A stretch of DNA of 6,179 bases from Euryarchaeota archaeon UBA53 (GTDB lineage: Archaea; Thermoplasmatota; Poseidoniia; Poseidoniales; Poseidoniaceae): NCBI GenBank assembly GCA_002507425.1, contig DAZU01000047.1:546-6724 (forward strand), given 5' to 3'. How positions within the stretch are numbered: position 1 is the first letter of the stretch; each line of letters begins with the position of its first letter. The notes beneath the pieces were generated by a model, which searched no databases, had not been told where the DNA came from, and saw only the letters and a program-made list of their open reading frames with translations. Shown piece by piece: positions 1 to 5,106 of this stretch. A program made the position numbers and the translations under genes.

Positions 1-183
1 TTTTGCACAGTTGCACACATAGCACATGTAACAGGTACTGTGGGACTATTCAGATTATCCTCAATGCATGAAACCAGCGATTGGAAAAGTGCAGCAAAAA
101 ATTCTCTGATCGATCCTGAGAAAAAGGAAAGAAGAAAGCGCGGTGGCTATGTCGCTCCAAAACAGTCGTCAGAAGAGGAATGA
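1..183 (+). CDS. C-terminal fragment of a membrane protein, possibly a VKOR-family disulfide oxidase
   Basis: This is an open frame running in from the left edge and ending at TGA 181-183; only the last 60 residues are visible. It opens with Phe-Cys-Thr-Val-Ala-His, continues as a mildly hydrophobic helix to about residue 20, then becomes a charged tail rich in Lys/Arg (residues 41-49) that ends in Ser-Ser-Glu-Glu-Glu. A Cys-Thr-x-x-His start of a last membrane helix followed by a short cytoplasmic tail resembles the active-site CxxC helix of bacterial and archaeal vitamin K epoxide reductase homologues, which oxidise thioredoxin-like partners and pass electrons to quinone. The first Cys of the CxxC would lie just outside the window, so the family call is an inference. 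It is supported by a thioredoxin-fold exported protein nearby and by the translationally coupled gene downstream. It could equally be another small polytopic membrane protein. Confidence 0.45.
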   Translation, partial: FCTVAHIAHVTGTVGLFRLSSMHETSDWKSAAKNSLIDPEKKERRKRGGYVAPKQSSEEE

Positions 184-719
184 GTATGGATAGTCAGCAA
201 CAGTGGCTAGGCTTTACAATCGTATGTTTTGTGTTACTTTTGGGCATTTTAGTCCATGAGGGTAAGATTGATTTGAACCAAGAAAAAACCTCGAGTGAAA
301 ATACCGACGAGGTTTCAAGCACAGCAGATAACATACATCCATTTGGGGAATATTGCTTGACAGAACATAATAGTTCAATGGGGATGCACATTCATCCTTA
401 TTTGACCATAATAATTGACGGAGAAGAGTTTGAGATAGAGGAAAGTGCAGGTATATACACCGATATTTGTCCTAATGCCATGCACATGGTTCACACTCAT
501 GATACCACAGGAAAATTGCATGTAGAAAATTACACGGCTGAGGATGTCCCTCTTGAGGTATTCTTCGATGTATGGGGAAAACACTTCAATGAAACCGGCA
601 TATTTGACTTCCGTGATGGTTCAATTGAGATGACTGTCGATGGTGAAATAAACTACGATTATGAGAATTTGATCCTTGCTGATAATCAAAATATCGTAAT
701 AACTTACACATCAAACTAA
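180..719 (+). CDS. Membrane-anchored His-rich extracytoplasmic protein, putative metal-binding
   Basis: The product has 179 residues. Residues about 9-26 form a single hydrophobic segment (signal anchor), followed by an acidic linker of low complexity (about 27-52) and a globular domain (53-179). The domain carries a His pair in a Met-His-Ile-His-Pro stretch (H70, H72), a second cluster around C97, H102, H105 and H107, H114, and C59. A Val-Trp-Gly-Lys-x-Phe motif lies at 131-136. From memory this pattern matches a family of uncharacterised archaeal and bacterial exported proteins, some linked to VKOR or thioredoxin genes; no biochemical function is known to me. The His spacing suggests a metal site, and C59/C97 could form a disulfide; both are inferences. 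The ATG at 180 overlaps the upstream stop (ATGA), implying translational coupling. The ATG at 186 is an alternative start, with GAGG at 175-178 spaced 7 nt before it. Confidence 0.8.
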   Translation: MSMDSQQQWLGFTIVCFVLLLGILVHEGKIDLNQEKTSSENTDEVSSTADNIHPFGEYCLTEHNSSMGMHIHPYLTIIIDGEEFEIEESAGIYTDICPNAMHMVHTHDTTGKLHVENYTAEDVPLEVFFDVWGKHFNETGIFDFRDGSIEMTVDGEINYDYENLILADNQNIVITYTSN

Positions 720-985
720 GGAGAGTATATTCCTTCGAAAAGGAGTGCATCCGTATACGTGCTTACAGGTTCAATTCTGTGGACAGTAACATCAACTTTC
801 TCGCTGTCTTGGTAGGTTAATCTTAGTTCTTTTAACAGCTCATTGTGAACGTCATTGACATCATCTGCTTTTATGAGAGTCAGATGTCTTTGGTTTTTTC
901 TACCGTCTTCTACTGTAAATTCTACCATCCATGATTTAACACTACTACTATCACTATCTCTAGTGGGTTCGTGCTTTGGGTTCAT
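716..985 (-). CDS. Small conserved-looking protein of unknown function
   Basis: The product has 89 residues and I do not recognise it. The ATG at 985-983 is chosen because AGGAG lies 4 nt upstream (990-994); a longer frame from TTG 1015 lacks such support. The first 16 residues are polar and rich in Ser/Asp/Lys and are probably disordered. The rest looks like a compact alpha/beta domain: a strand around Trp-Met-Val-Glu-Phe-Thr-Val, a strand His-Leu-Thr-Leu-Ile-Lys, an amphipathic helix (about 43-56, Asn-Asp-Val-His-Asn-Glu-Leu-Leu-Lys), then a strand Val-Asp-Val-Thr-Val-His. There is no signal peptide, membrane helix or Cys, so it should be cytoplasmic. It follows the thioredoxin-like gene on the same strand after a 109-bp gap with a T-tract, so it may have its own promoter. 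Its TAG overlaps the TAA of the converging His-rich gene. Confidence 0.7.
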   Translation of the reverse strand: MNPKHEPTRDSDSSSVKSWMVEFTVEDGRKNQRHLTLIKADDVNDVHNELLKELRLTYQDSEKVDVTVHRIEPVSTYTDALLFEGIYSP

Positions 986-989
986 GATA

Positions 990-994
990 CTCCT
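990..994 (-). promoter_or_regulatory. Shine-Dalgarno AGGAG fixing the start of the 89-residue gene
   Basis: On the minus strand the sequence reads AGGAG, TATC, ATG. This is complementary to the CCUCC end of 16S rRNA and selects the ATG at 985 over the upstream in-frame TTG at 1015. Confidence 0.65.
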
Positions 995-1052
995 ATTGTG
1001 GCCTAACCTTATCAAAGATTCGGTAAATGTGCATCAGGATGGGTTGGAAATC

Positions 1053-1066
1053 GGTGAATAATCACC
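1053..1066. repeat. Perfect 14-bp inverted repeat upstream of the 89-residue gene
   Basis: The plus strand reads GGTGA-ATAA-TCACC, two perfect 5-bp arms around a 4-base spacer. It lies in the gap between two minus-strand genes, 68 bp upstream of the ATG at 985, just past a T-tract. It could be an operator for the downstream gene or a small hairpin near the 3' end of the upstream transcript. Chance occurrence of a 5-bp stem is not negligible. Confidence 0.35.
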
Positions 1067-1075
1067 AAATCAGCC

Positions 1076-1082
1076 AAAAAAA
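1076..1082 (-). terminator. T7 tract after the thioredoxin-like gene, possible archaeal terminator
   Basis: Seven consecutive A on the plus strand give a run of seven T on the transcribed minus-strand gene, 12 nt past its TGA. Archaeal RNA polymerase terminates at oligo-T runs without needing a hairpin, so this is a plausible 3' end. It is a single tract only, so the call is moderate. Confidence 0.4.
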
Positions 1083-1094
1083 TTCGTGATTAAA

Positions 1095-1898
1095 TCATTC
1101 CTCTTCCGGAATAAGGGATTTTTTTGAAGGAATAAATACCAATATAATTCCGATAATTACTGATAAAATTACAATCTGGGATAACATATTATCATCATTT
1201 TGACTAATTTCACGATTTGATACTTCGACTACACCATATGGCTCACCACCATCTGTCGGTTCATGGATCATAACAATCGAGTAAACGTCAGGCAGAGTTA
1301 TTTCACCGTATATTGACTCATTTCCATCTGTGTCTTTAACAATTAGGCCAACCAATACTCTGTCCCGAACAGCTTCTCCGGGGTTGTCAGCTTCTTGTGG
1401 GACTTGTTTGTCGTGTTCTAATACCATTAAGGAAATTTGACCGAATTGTGGAGTTGGGATTTCGATATTGTTGTTTGAAATAGTGAAGGATAAATTCGTA
1501 GGGCCGTCTCTTCTGTTCTCTTGTGAAAGTATTCTTTGCTGAACATCGCTCCATGCATCATAGCCTTCGGCAGTTTTTAGGCCATCAACAAAAAATGTAG
1601 GAGTCCCATAAGTTCCATTATTTTTGAGATTTTGGTATTCAATTCGTTTTAGGCTGGCGTTGTTTTGAAACTCGTCATCTACGTGTATTCCTATTATTGA
1701 GGTTCTAGCCCCATGTGATTTGGCTACTAATTCTAGTTCAGGATCAATCTGAGCGCACGTTTCACACCAAATCGCAGTTCTTTCCTCAACAAGAATAGTC
1801 CTCTTGAGAAAATGTTCCTCCGCATTGTCCTCTTCAAATGCAAGGGATGAAGGCACAACACAGAGGAAACATGCCAACATGACATATAGCCGTCGCAT
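1095..1898 (-). CDS. Exported thioredoxin-fold protein with C-terminal membrane anchor
   Basis: The product has 267 residues. It has an N-terminal signal peptide (Arg-Arg, then a hydrophobic core 4-16, with Ser-Leu-Ala before a likely cleavage near residue 20). A thioredoxin-like domain follows at about 32-120, with Trp-Cys-Glu-Thr-Cys (C45, C48) as the redox motif and Tyr-Gly-Thr-Pro-Thr (cis-Pro at P100) packing against it. Residues about 130-235 form a second, beta-rich domain with many Asp/Glu, and residues 239-257 form a membrane helix followed by Lys-Lys and a short acidic tail. The topology therefore places the redox domain outside the cell, tethered at the C-terminus. The role is probably disulfide exchange or reduction with exported substrates; a VKOR-like partner may be encoded nearby at 1-183. 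The beta-rich domain resembles the C-terminal extension of lipoprotein-type thioredoxins only loosely. The start ATG at 1898 precedes the signal peptide directly and has no strong Shine-Dalgarno. Confidence 0.85.
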   Translation of the reverse strand: MRRLYVMLACFLCVVPSSLAFEEDNAEEHFLKRTILVEERTAIWCETCAQIDPELELVAKSHGARTSIIGIHVDDEFQNNASLKRIEYQNLKNNGTYGTPTFFVDGLKTAEGYDAWSDVQQRILSQENRRDGPTNLSFTISNNNIEIPTPQFGQISLMVLEHDKQVPQEADNPGEAVRDRVLVGLIVKDTDGNESIYGEITLPDVYSIVMIHEPTDGGEPYGVVEVSNREISQNDDNMLSQIVILSVIIGIILVFIPSKKSLIPEEE

Positions 1899-1930
1899 TA
1901 ATCAATCCCAGACTGTGCTTGTGCATGAAG

Positions 1931-1945
1931 TTATCATTAAGATAA
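1931..1945. promoter_or_regulatory. AT-rich inverted repeat in the divergent promoter region
   Basis: The sequence is TTATC-ATTAA-GATAA, perfect 5-bp arms around a 5-base AT core. It sits in the 73-bp gap between the divergently transcribed thioredoxin-like gene and the rRNA methyltransferase gene. It is 27 bp from the methyltransferase ATG, consistent with a TATA element for a near-leaderless transcript, and 33 bp from the thioredoxin-like ATG on the other side. It may be a TATA box for one or both genes, or an operator overlapping it. Confidence 0.4.
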
Positions 1946-1971
1946 TTCCTCGAAGGCTCAGTGAGAGGGTA

Positions 1972-2715
1972 ATGGTCGACCGTTGGGTTCAAGATCATCA
2001 ACGAGACGCTTGGCGAAAGCAAGCAAAATCTAGCGGCTACAGAGCTCGCTCTGCCTTCAAGCTAAAACAAATTCAAGACCGACACAAACTGGTGAAATCT
2101 GGTGATAGCATTCTAGATGTCGGTTGCCATCCAGGCGGTTGGACTCAGGTAGCTGTCGAGTTAGTTGGGGACAGTGGGAAGGTTGTAGGAATCGATTTAC
2201 AGCCTTGTATACCAGTTGATGGTGCAGATTTGATCGTTGGTGATATTACTGATCCCTTAATTCAAGAAGCGGTTCTAAATGTAATAGATACAGAGGTAAT
2301 CGACGTAGTAATTTCAGATATTTCTCCGAATATTACTGGGAAATGGGATATTGACCAAGCAGTTTCATTGATGCTTGTAGCCGATGTATTTGACTTCGCA
2401 TTACCAATTCTGAAATATGGTGGTCACTTTGTCACCAAATTATTCCAGGGTGCAGGTGTAGAAGAGTTGATTGAATTAGTGCGCCCTCATTTCCAAACGG
2501 TCAAAAGATTCTCGCCAATGGCAAGTAGGAATTCCTCTTCTGAAGTTTATTTGGTTTGTAAATTCCATACCCCAAAGAGAGGCCCTGACTGGGAAATTAG
2601 ACCGGCATTCGAACATGCTCTAGAAAATCGTCAAGGTGGCCCAGAGCCCTTGGAAGATGTCAAGCCTGCCAAATCCAGTTTTACCATAATCAGAAAGGAA
2701 ACTTCAAAAGACTGA
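1972..2715 (+). CDS. rlmE: RlmE/FtsJ-type rRNA ribose 2'-O-methyltransferase
   Basis: The product has 247 residues. It is a SAM-dependent Rossmann-fold methyltransferase of the RrmJ/FtsJ family, which methylates the ribose of a uridine in the A-loop of 23S rRNA in bacteria; the archaeal target is assumed to be equivalent. The SAM loop is Leu-Asp-Val-Gly-x-x-Pro-Gly-Gly-Trp (48-57), with acidic Asp75 and Asp91 around the cofactor. All four KDKE catalytic positions are visible: K30 in Ser-Ala-Phe-Lys, D116 in Ser-Asp-Ile-Ser-Pro-Asn, K156 in Phe-Val-Thr-Lys-Leu-Phe, and E191 in Ser-Ser-Glu-Val-Tyr. About 45 C-terminal residues follow the core. The ATG at 1972 gives the normal FtsJ N-terminus; the open frame continues upstream to a TTG at 1804, but that part overlaps the divergent gene. 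GAGGG lies only 2 nt before the ATG, so a leaderless or short-leader start is likely. The residue before the Pro-Gly-Gly is His rather than the usual Ala. Confidence 0.93.
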   Translation: MVDRWVQDHQRDAWRKQAKSSGYRARSAFKLKQIQDRHKLVKSGDSILDVGCHPGGWTQVAVELVGDSGKVVGIDLQPCIPVDGADLIVGDITDPLIQEAVLNVIDTEVIDVVISDISPNITGKWDIDQAVSLMLVADVFDFALPILKYGGHFVTKLFQGAGVEELIELVRPHFQTVKRFSPMASRNSSSEVYLVCKFHTPKRGPDWEIRPAFEHALENRQGGPEPLEDVKPAKSSFTIIRKETSKD

Positions 2716-2744
2716 AATTTACTTTCATCTCTGGCCCTAGAATC

Positions 2745-2751
2745 CTTTATT
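2745..2751 (+). promoter_or_regulatory. Possible TATA box for the OB-fold gene
   Basis: CTTTATT lies about 30 bp before the ATG at 2778, the distance expected for an archaeal leaderless transcript. No Shine-Dalgarno precedes that ATG, which fits. Short AT-rich match only. Confidence 0.3.
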
Positions 2752-2777
2752 TGGGTTGAGGGAATTGGTTTACTTCC

Positions 2778-3173
2778 ATGGAAAAGGTTAGCAAGAGGGT
2801 GAATGTTCAGCATAAAACAAGAAATTCAATTTTAACTAATATGAATAAAAATAATTCTAAAAATAATAAACTGAAAACAAGGTTAAAGGTGTCAGAGCTT
2901 GTCCCAAATCGAGGTATTCAGCGTTTAGAGTTGGTTGTACTACGGACTTATCCCAGGCGCCTAATAAATTCCACTAGTTACACTGGTCAATTAGCGGCTG
3001 CTTGTGGAAGAGATGAGACAGGAATTGTTGGTATCGTGTTGTGGGATTCACAAGTAAATGATGTTAAGACAGGTGATATAATAAGGATTGAAAATGGGTG
3101 GTGCCGGTCAAAAAATGGAGAATTGGTGGTATCGTCAGGTAAAAATGGAATATTGACCATACTCGATAGGTAA
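2778..3173 (+). CDS. OB-fold nucleic-acid-binding protein, SSB/RPA-like
   Basis: The product has 131 residues. Residues about 36-129 form a single OB-fold domain of the archaeal RPA/SOSS-B1-like type: an opening Lys-Val-Ser-Glu-Leu-Val-Pro segment, a central strand pair ending in Gly-Ile-Val-Gly-Ile-Val-Leu-Trp-Asp (82-90), the Val-Lys-Thr-Gly-Asp-Ile-Ile-Arg-Ile-Glu-Asn-Gly block (96-107), and a closing Gly-Glu-Leu-Val-Val-Ser-x-Gly-Lys-x-Gly strand. Such proteins bind single-stranded DNA, or sometimes RNA, in replication and repair; this copy shows no second OB fold or zinc finger. Residues about 13-35 are unusual, basic and rich in Asn and Lys, encoded by a very AT-rich stretch (about 2815-2880). 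The internal ATG at 2841 is an alternative start that would remove 21 of these residues. The start at 2778 is kept because of the upstream TATA-like element. Confidence 0.8.
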   Translation: MEKVSKRVNVQHKTRNSILTNMNKNNSKNNKLKTRLKVSELVPNRGIQRLELVVLRTYPRRLINSTSYTGQLAAACGRDETGIVGIVLWDSQVNDVKTGDIIRIENGWCRSKNGELVVSSGKNGILTILDR

Positions 3174-3200
3174 TCTTCATCTCACGCAACCATAAAGAAG

Positions 3201-3207
3201 GGGAGGT
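3201..3207 (+). promoter_or_regulatory. Strong Shine-Dalgarno GGGAGGT for the zinc-ribbon gene
   Basis: GGGAGGT ends 6 nt before the ATG at 3214, a near-ideal match to the archaeal anti-Shine-Dalgarno and good spacing. It supports the longer 62-residue product. Confidence 0.65.
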
Positions 3208-3213
3208 CGTGGC

Positions 3214-3402
3214 ATGCCCGTTACGAGGTGTAGAATCATGAGTGAGCGAGCAACTGTTTGCACGTCTTCTGGAGTCCCACTTGTGGACAAAGGTTCAACT
3301 ACATTTCCGTGTCCTACATGCGGAATAGCTATTGGACGTAGTCCACGCTGTCGCAACCAAGGTGTTGCATATGTCTGTCCTTGCGGGTTCCAAGGTCCAT
3401 AA
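3214..3402 (+). CDS. Small zinc-ribbon RNA-binding protein with altered CPxCG motifs
   Basis: The product has 62 residues and is related to the archaeal small zinc-finger proteins typified by Haloferax HVO_2753, encoded next to aEF-1beta in many euryarchaea. The family normally carries four CPxCG-like knuckles forming two zinc sites. Here they are C16-x-x-S19, an intact C33-Pro-Thr-C36-Gly, S43-x-x-C46, and C55-Pro-C57-Gly-Phe, so two knuckles have lost one Cys to Ser and one has lost a spacer residue. The terminal Gly-Phe-Gln-Gly-Pro is typical. One zinc site could still be built from C33, C36, C55 and C57; this is inference. C6 lies in the N-terminal extension. It is followed after 15 nt by aEF-1beta on the same strand, probably one operon, so a translation-linked role is likely. 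Two starts (3214 and 3238) each have a good ribosome-binding site; the shorter product would have 54 residues. Confidence 0.88.
   Translation: MPVTRCRIMSERATVCTSSGVPLVDKGSTTFPCPTCGIAIGRSPRCRNQGVAYVCPCGFQGP
3225..3230 (+). promoter_or_regulatory. Second Shine-Dalgarno GAGGTG inside the zinc-ribbon gene
   Basis: GAGGTG lies 7 nt before an in-frame ATG at 3238. This start would give a 54-residue form lacking the first eight residues, close to the length of many homologues. Confidence 0.5.
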
Positions 3403-3408
3403 TTAAAT

Positions 3409-3414
3409 GGTGAT
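3409..3414 (+). promoter_or_regulatory. Shine-Dalgarno GGTGAT for aEF-1beta
   Basis: GGTGAT in the 15-nt gap after the zinc-ribbon stop is complementary to the archaeal 16S rRNA 3' end (AUCACC) and sits 3 nt before the ATG at 3418. It supports that start and a two-gene transcript. Confidence 0.5.
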
Positions 3415-3417
3415 AAA

Positions 3418-3690
3418 ATGGGAATGGTAGCTTTAACTTACAAGGTAATGCCAGATTCTGAAGTTGAAGATGTTTCTGCTGACGAAATTGCAGACCAAAT
3501 AAGAGCACTCAAAGACGAGACTTATGATGTCCAACTTTGCGAGACAAAACCGCTTGCTTTTGGTCTTAAGTTTATTCAAGTACATGTCGTCATGAATGAC
3601 GGATCAGGTCTATCTGACATATTCGAAGACAACATGAAATCAATTAGAGGAACTGGAGAAATCGAAGTTCTTTCAATGGGTCTTCTTTGA
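3418..3690 (+). CDS. ef1b: Translation elongation factor aEF-1beta
   Basis: The product has 90 residues, the usual length for the archaeal factor. It corresponds to the C-terminal guanine-exchange domain of eukaryotic eEF1B and replaces GDP with GTP on elongation factor 1A in the cytoplasm. Recognisable parts are Val-Ala-Leu-Thr-Tyr-Lys-Val-Met-Pro-Asp-Ser (4-14), the helix Ala-Asp-Glu-Ile-Ala-Asp-Gln-Ile (21-28), the family signature Pro-Leu-Ala-Phe-Gly-Leu-Lys-Phe-Ile (45-53), and the terminal Gly-Glu-Ile-Glu-Val-Leu-Ser-Met. These give the ferredoxin-like beta-alpha-beta pattern of the family. It lies directly downstream of the zinc-ribbon gene, an arrangement seen in many euryarchaea. Its stop is only 6 nt from the stop of the converging truD, so any terminator for either gene must lie within the other gene's coding sequence. 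Confidence 0.95.
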   Translation: MGMVALTYKVMPDSEVEDVSADEIADQIRALKDETYDVQLCETKPLAFGLKFIQVHVVMNDGSGLSDIFEDNMKSIRGTGEIEVLSMGLL

Positions 3691-3696
3691 AGAATC

Positions 3697-5103
3697 TCAA
3701 AGTTGTTTTATTGGGACTCTCATAAACTCTCTAAGAAGAGTTGTTGCATAACTGCCCGAAGGTAAAGTGAACCTGAATCTTATGCATGCTCCCTCAGGGT
3801 GCCACAAATCGTCAGCATTTGGTCCAGATTTCCATTTATCTCCCATTGTCTCATCTGCTGCTATTGGTACTTTTTCAAACTGTAATTCCTCAAAGCTTGT
3901 TACCATTGCTCTTCTAGTACCTTTTGTAGTCAATCTTGCAATATCATCTACAACCCAACTTGTTTCGGATAATTCCATTTCCTTGATTACAGAAGATTCA
4001 ATTTGCTCGAATATTCCTTTTGGTTTAATCATAGACGTCCCGGGTAGTTGACCGGTAACAGCCAGTCGGCCTAAATTGCAATTTCTTGAAATACGATTCA
4101 GTGTCCGTTCTTCAACAGTAACGAGAGAGGCAGTTTCAAGTTGTCCGTTATCATCTATTCTACCAACTATATCACCCTCAATAGGCCTTGATAGACTAAT
4201 ATTTTGTTCAAGTCTTGCTTTTATCGTTTTATTGAAAACCACAGATTGTAGAGCATGTACAGTCATGAGTTGAAGATTATTTGGAAGTCTGCGAAATGCT
4301 CCGAGCCAATCCTCAGGTTTCTCTAAGATATGGCGAATCATATCTCTTTCAAAACCAAGCCAATGGGGAATTATGTCCAATGCTTCTTGATCAATACCGT
4401 TTTCTCTGACATGTTTTCGAAATTTTGAAACGTCATCATTCTCATCTCCCTCTAAGGTCAAGTATGTCATCACAGCTTTTTTCCAGTCATTTTTTATTAC
4501 CTGTCTCCCAACTACTGGCGTTACAGGTCTACCTGAACCAAATCTCTGAGGACCTATCCAATTTGGGAATAAACCGACTCCAAGTGATTTTTCCATCGAC
4601 TGTTTTATTGCAGTAATTCGATCAATAGCTTCGGTTGCGTCAATCGGCTCTCCTTTTTCATCACAACAACCTCTGACCACAATTGTGAACCTGTTTCCTT
4701 TGTGATTTCCGAAACCAATTTTCTGATGGGTTCTTCCGAGAATTTGAATTTCGACGTCATTCATTTCCACATTTGCAACCCTCTTTTTTGGAGCATCAAT
4801 AACAAAAACTTGTTTTGTCACTGCTCTTTTGTCCTTAGTTCCTGCAAAAAATATCCGATTTCGTGAGATTCCACATGCCTTTGCTAGTTTTCCAACAAAT
4901 CTATTTGTTTCCCAGTTGGTAAGGGTGACATTAGCAACAGTGAATCTGCCCTTTGGATCAAGTTTAATCTTCGTTGATATTTCTTCGACTCGGAAATCTG
5001 CTATTCGAGATTTTAATACTCCACCAATGCCTTTTCTATCTACGCAGTATCCAGTCAAGCCAATAGAATTAGCGAGGGTATCCTCACTCAACATCGGTTT
5101 CAC
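3697..5103 (-). CDS. truD: tRNA pseudouridine synthase TruD
   Basis: The product has 468 residues, at the long end for archaeal TruD. TruD/Pus7 enzymes isomerise uridine 13 in certain tRNAs to pseudouridine. The catalytic motif is Phe-Ala-Gly-Thr-Lys-Asp-Lys-Arg-Ala (86-94), with D91 as the nucleophilic aspartate. Other family blocks are the N-terminal Phe-Arg-Val-Glu-Glu-Ile (37-42), Gly-Asn-His-Lys-Gly-Asn-Arg-Phe, Asn-Trp-Ile-Gly-Pro-Gln-Arg-Phe-Gly, Leu-Gln-Ser-Val-Val-Phe-Asn within the TRUD insertion domain, and the closing Leu-Pro-Ser-Gly-Ser-Tyr-Ala-Thr-x-Leu-Leu-Arg-Glu. All key regions appear intact. It begins 3 nt after the rpoL stop with a GTG at 5103; the ATG at 5094, three codons in, is an alternative start. 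No clear Shine-Dalgarno is visible, so translation may depend on termination at the end of rpoL. Confidence 0.95.
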   Translation of the reverse strand: MKPMLSEDTLANSIGLTGYCVDRKGIGGVLKSRIADFRVEEISTKIKLDPKGRFTVANVTLTNWETNRFVGKLAKACGISRNRIFFAGTKDKRAVTKQVFVIDAPKKRVANVEMNDVEIQILGRTHQKIGFGNHKGNRFTIVVRGCCDEKGEPIDATEAIDRITAIKQSMEKSLGVGLFPNWIGPQRFGSGRPVTPVVGRQVIKNDWKKAVMTYLTLEGDENDDVSKFRKHVRENGIDQEALDIIPHWLGFERDMIRHILEKPEDWLGAFRRLPNNLQLMTVHALQSVVFNKTIKARLEQNISLSRPIEGDIVGRIDDNGQLETASLVTVEERTLNRISRNCNLGRLAVTGQLPGTSMIKPKGIFEQIESSVIKEMELSETSWVVDDIARLTTKGTRRAMVTSFEELQFEKVPIAADETMGDKWKSGPNADDLWHPEGACIRFRFTLPSGSYATTLLREFMRVPIKQL

Positions 5104-5106
5104 AAC

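Noticed and set aside
986..1015. Extension of the 89-residue minus-strand gene to a TTG start
   Set aside because: The ATG at 985 has a Shine-Dalgarno immediately upstream, and that site would lie inside the extended coding region.
855..1061. 68-codon plus-strand frame
   Set aside because: It is antisense to the 89-residue gene, and its N-terminal composition is the reverse-frame shadow of that gene; no ribosome-binding site.
1804..1971. N-terminal extension of the rRNA methyltransferase from a TTG
   Set aside because: It overlaps the signal-peptide region of the divergent thioredoxin-like gene, has no family similarity, and the normal FtsJ N-terminus begins at the ATG at 1972.
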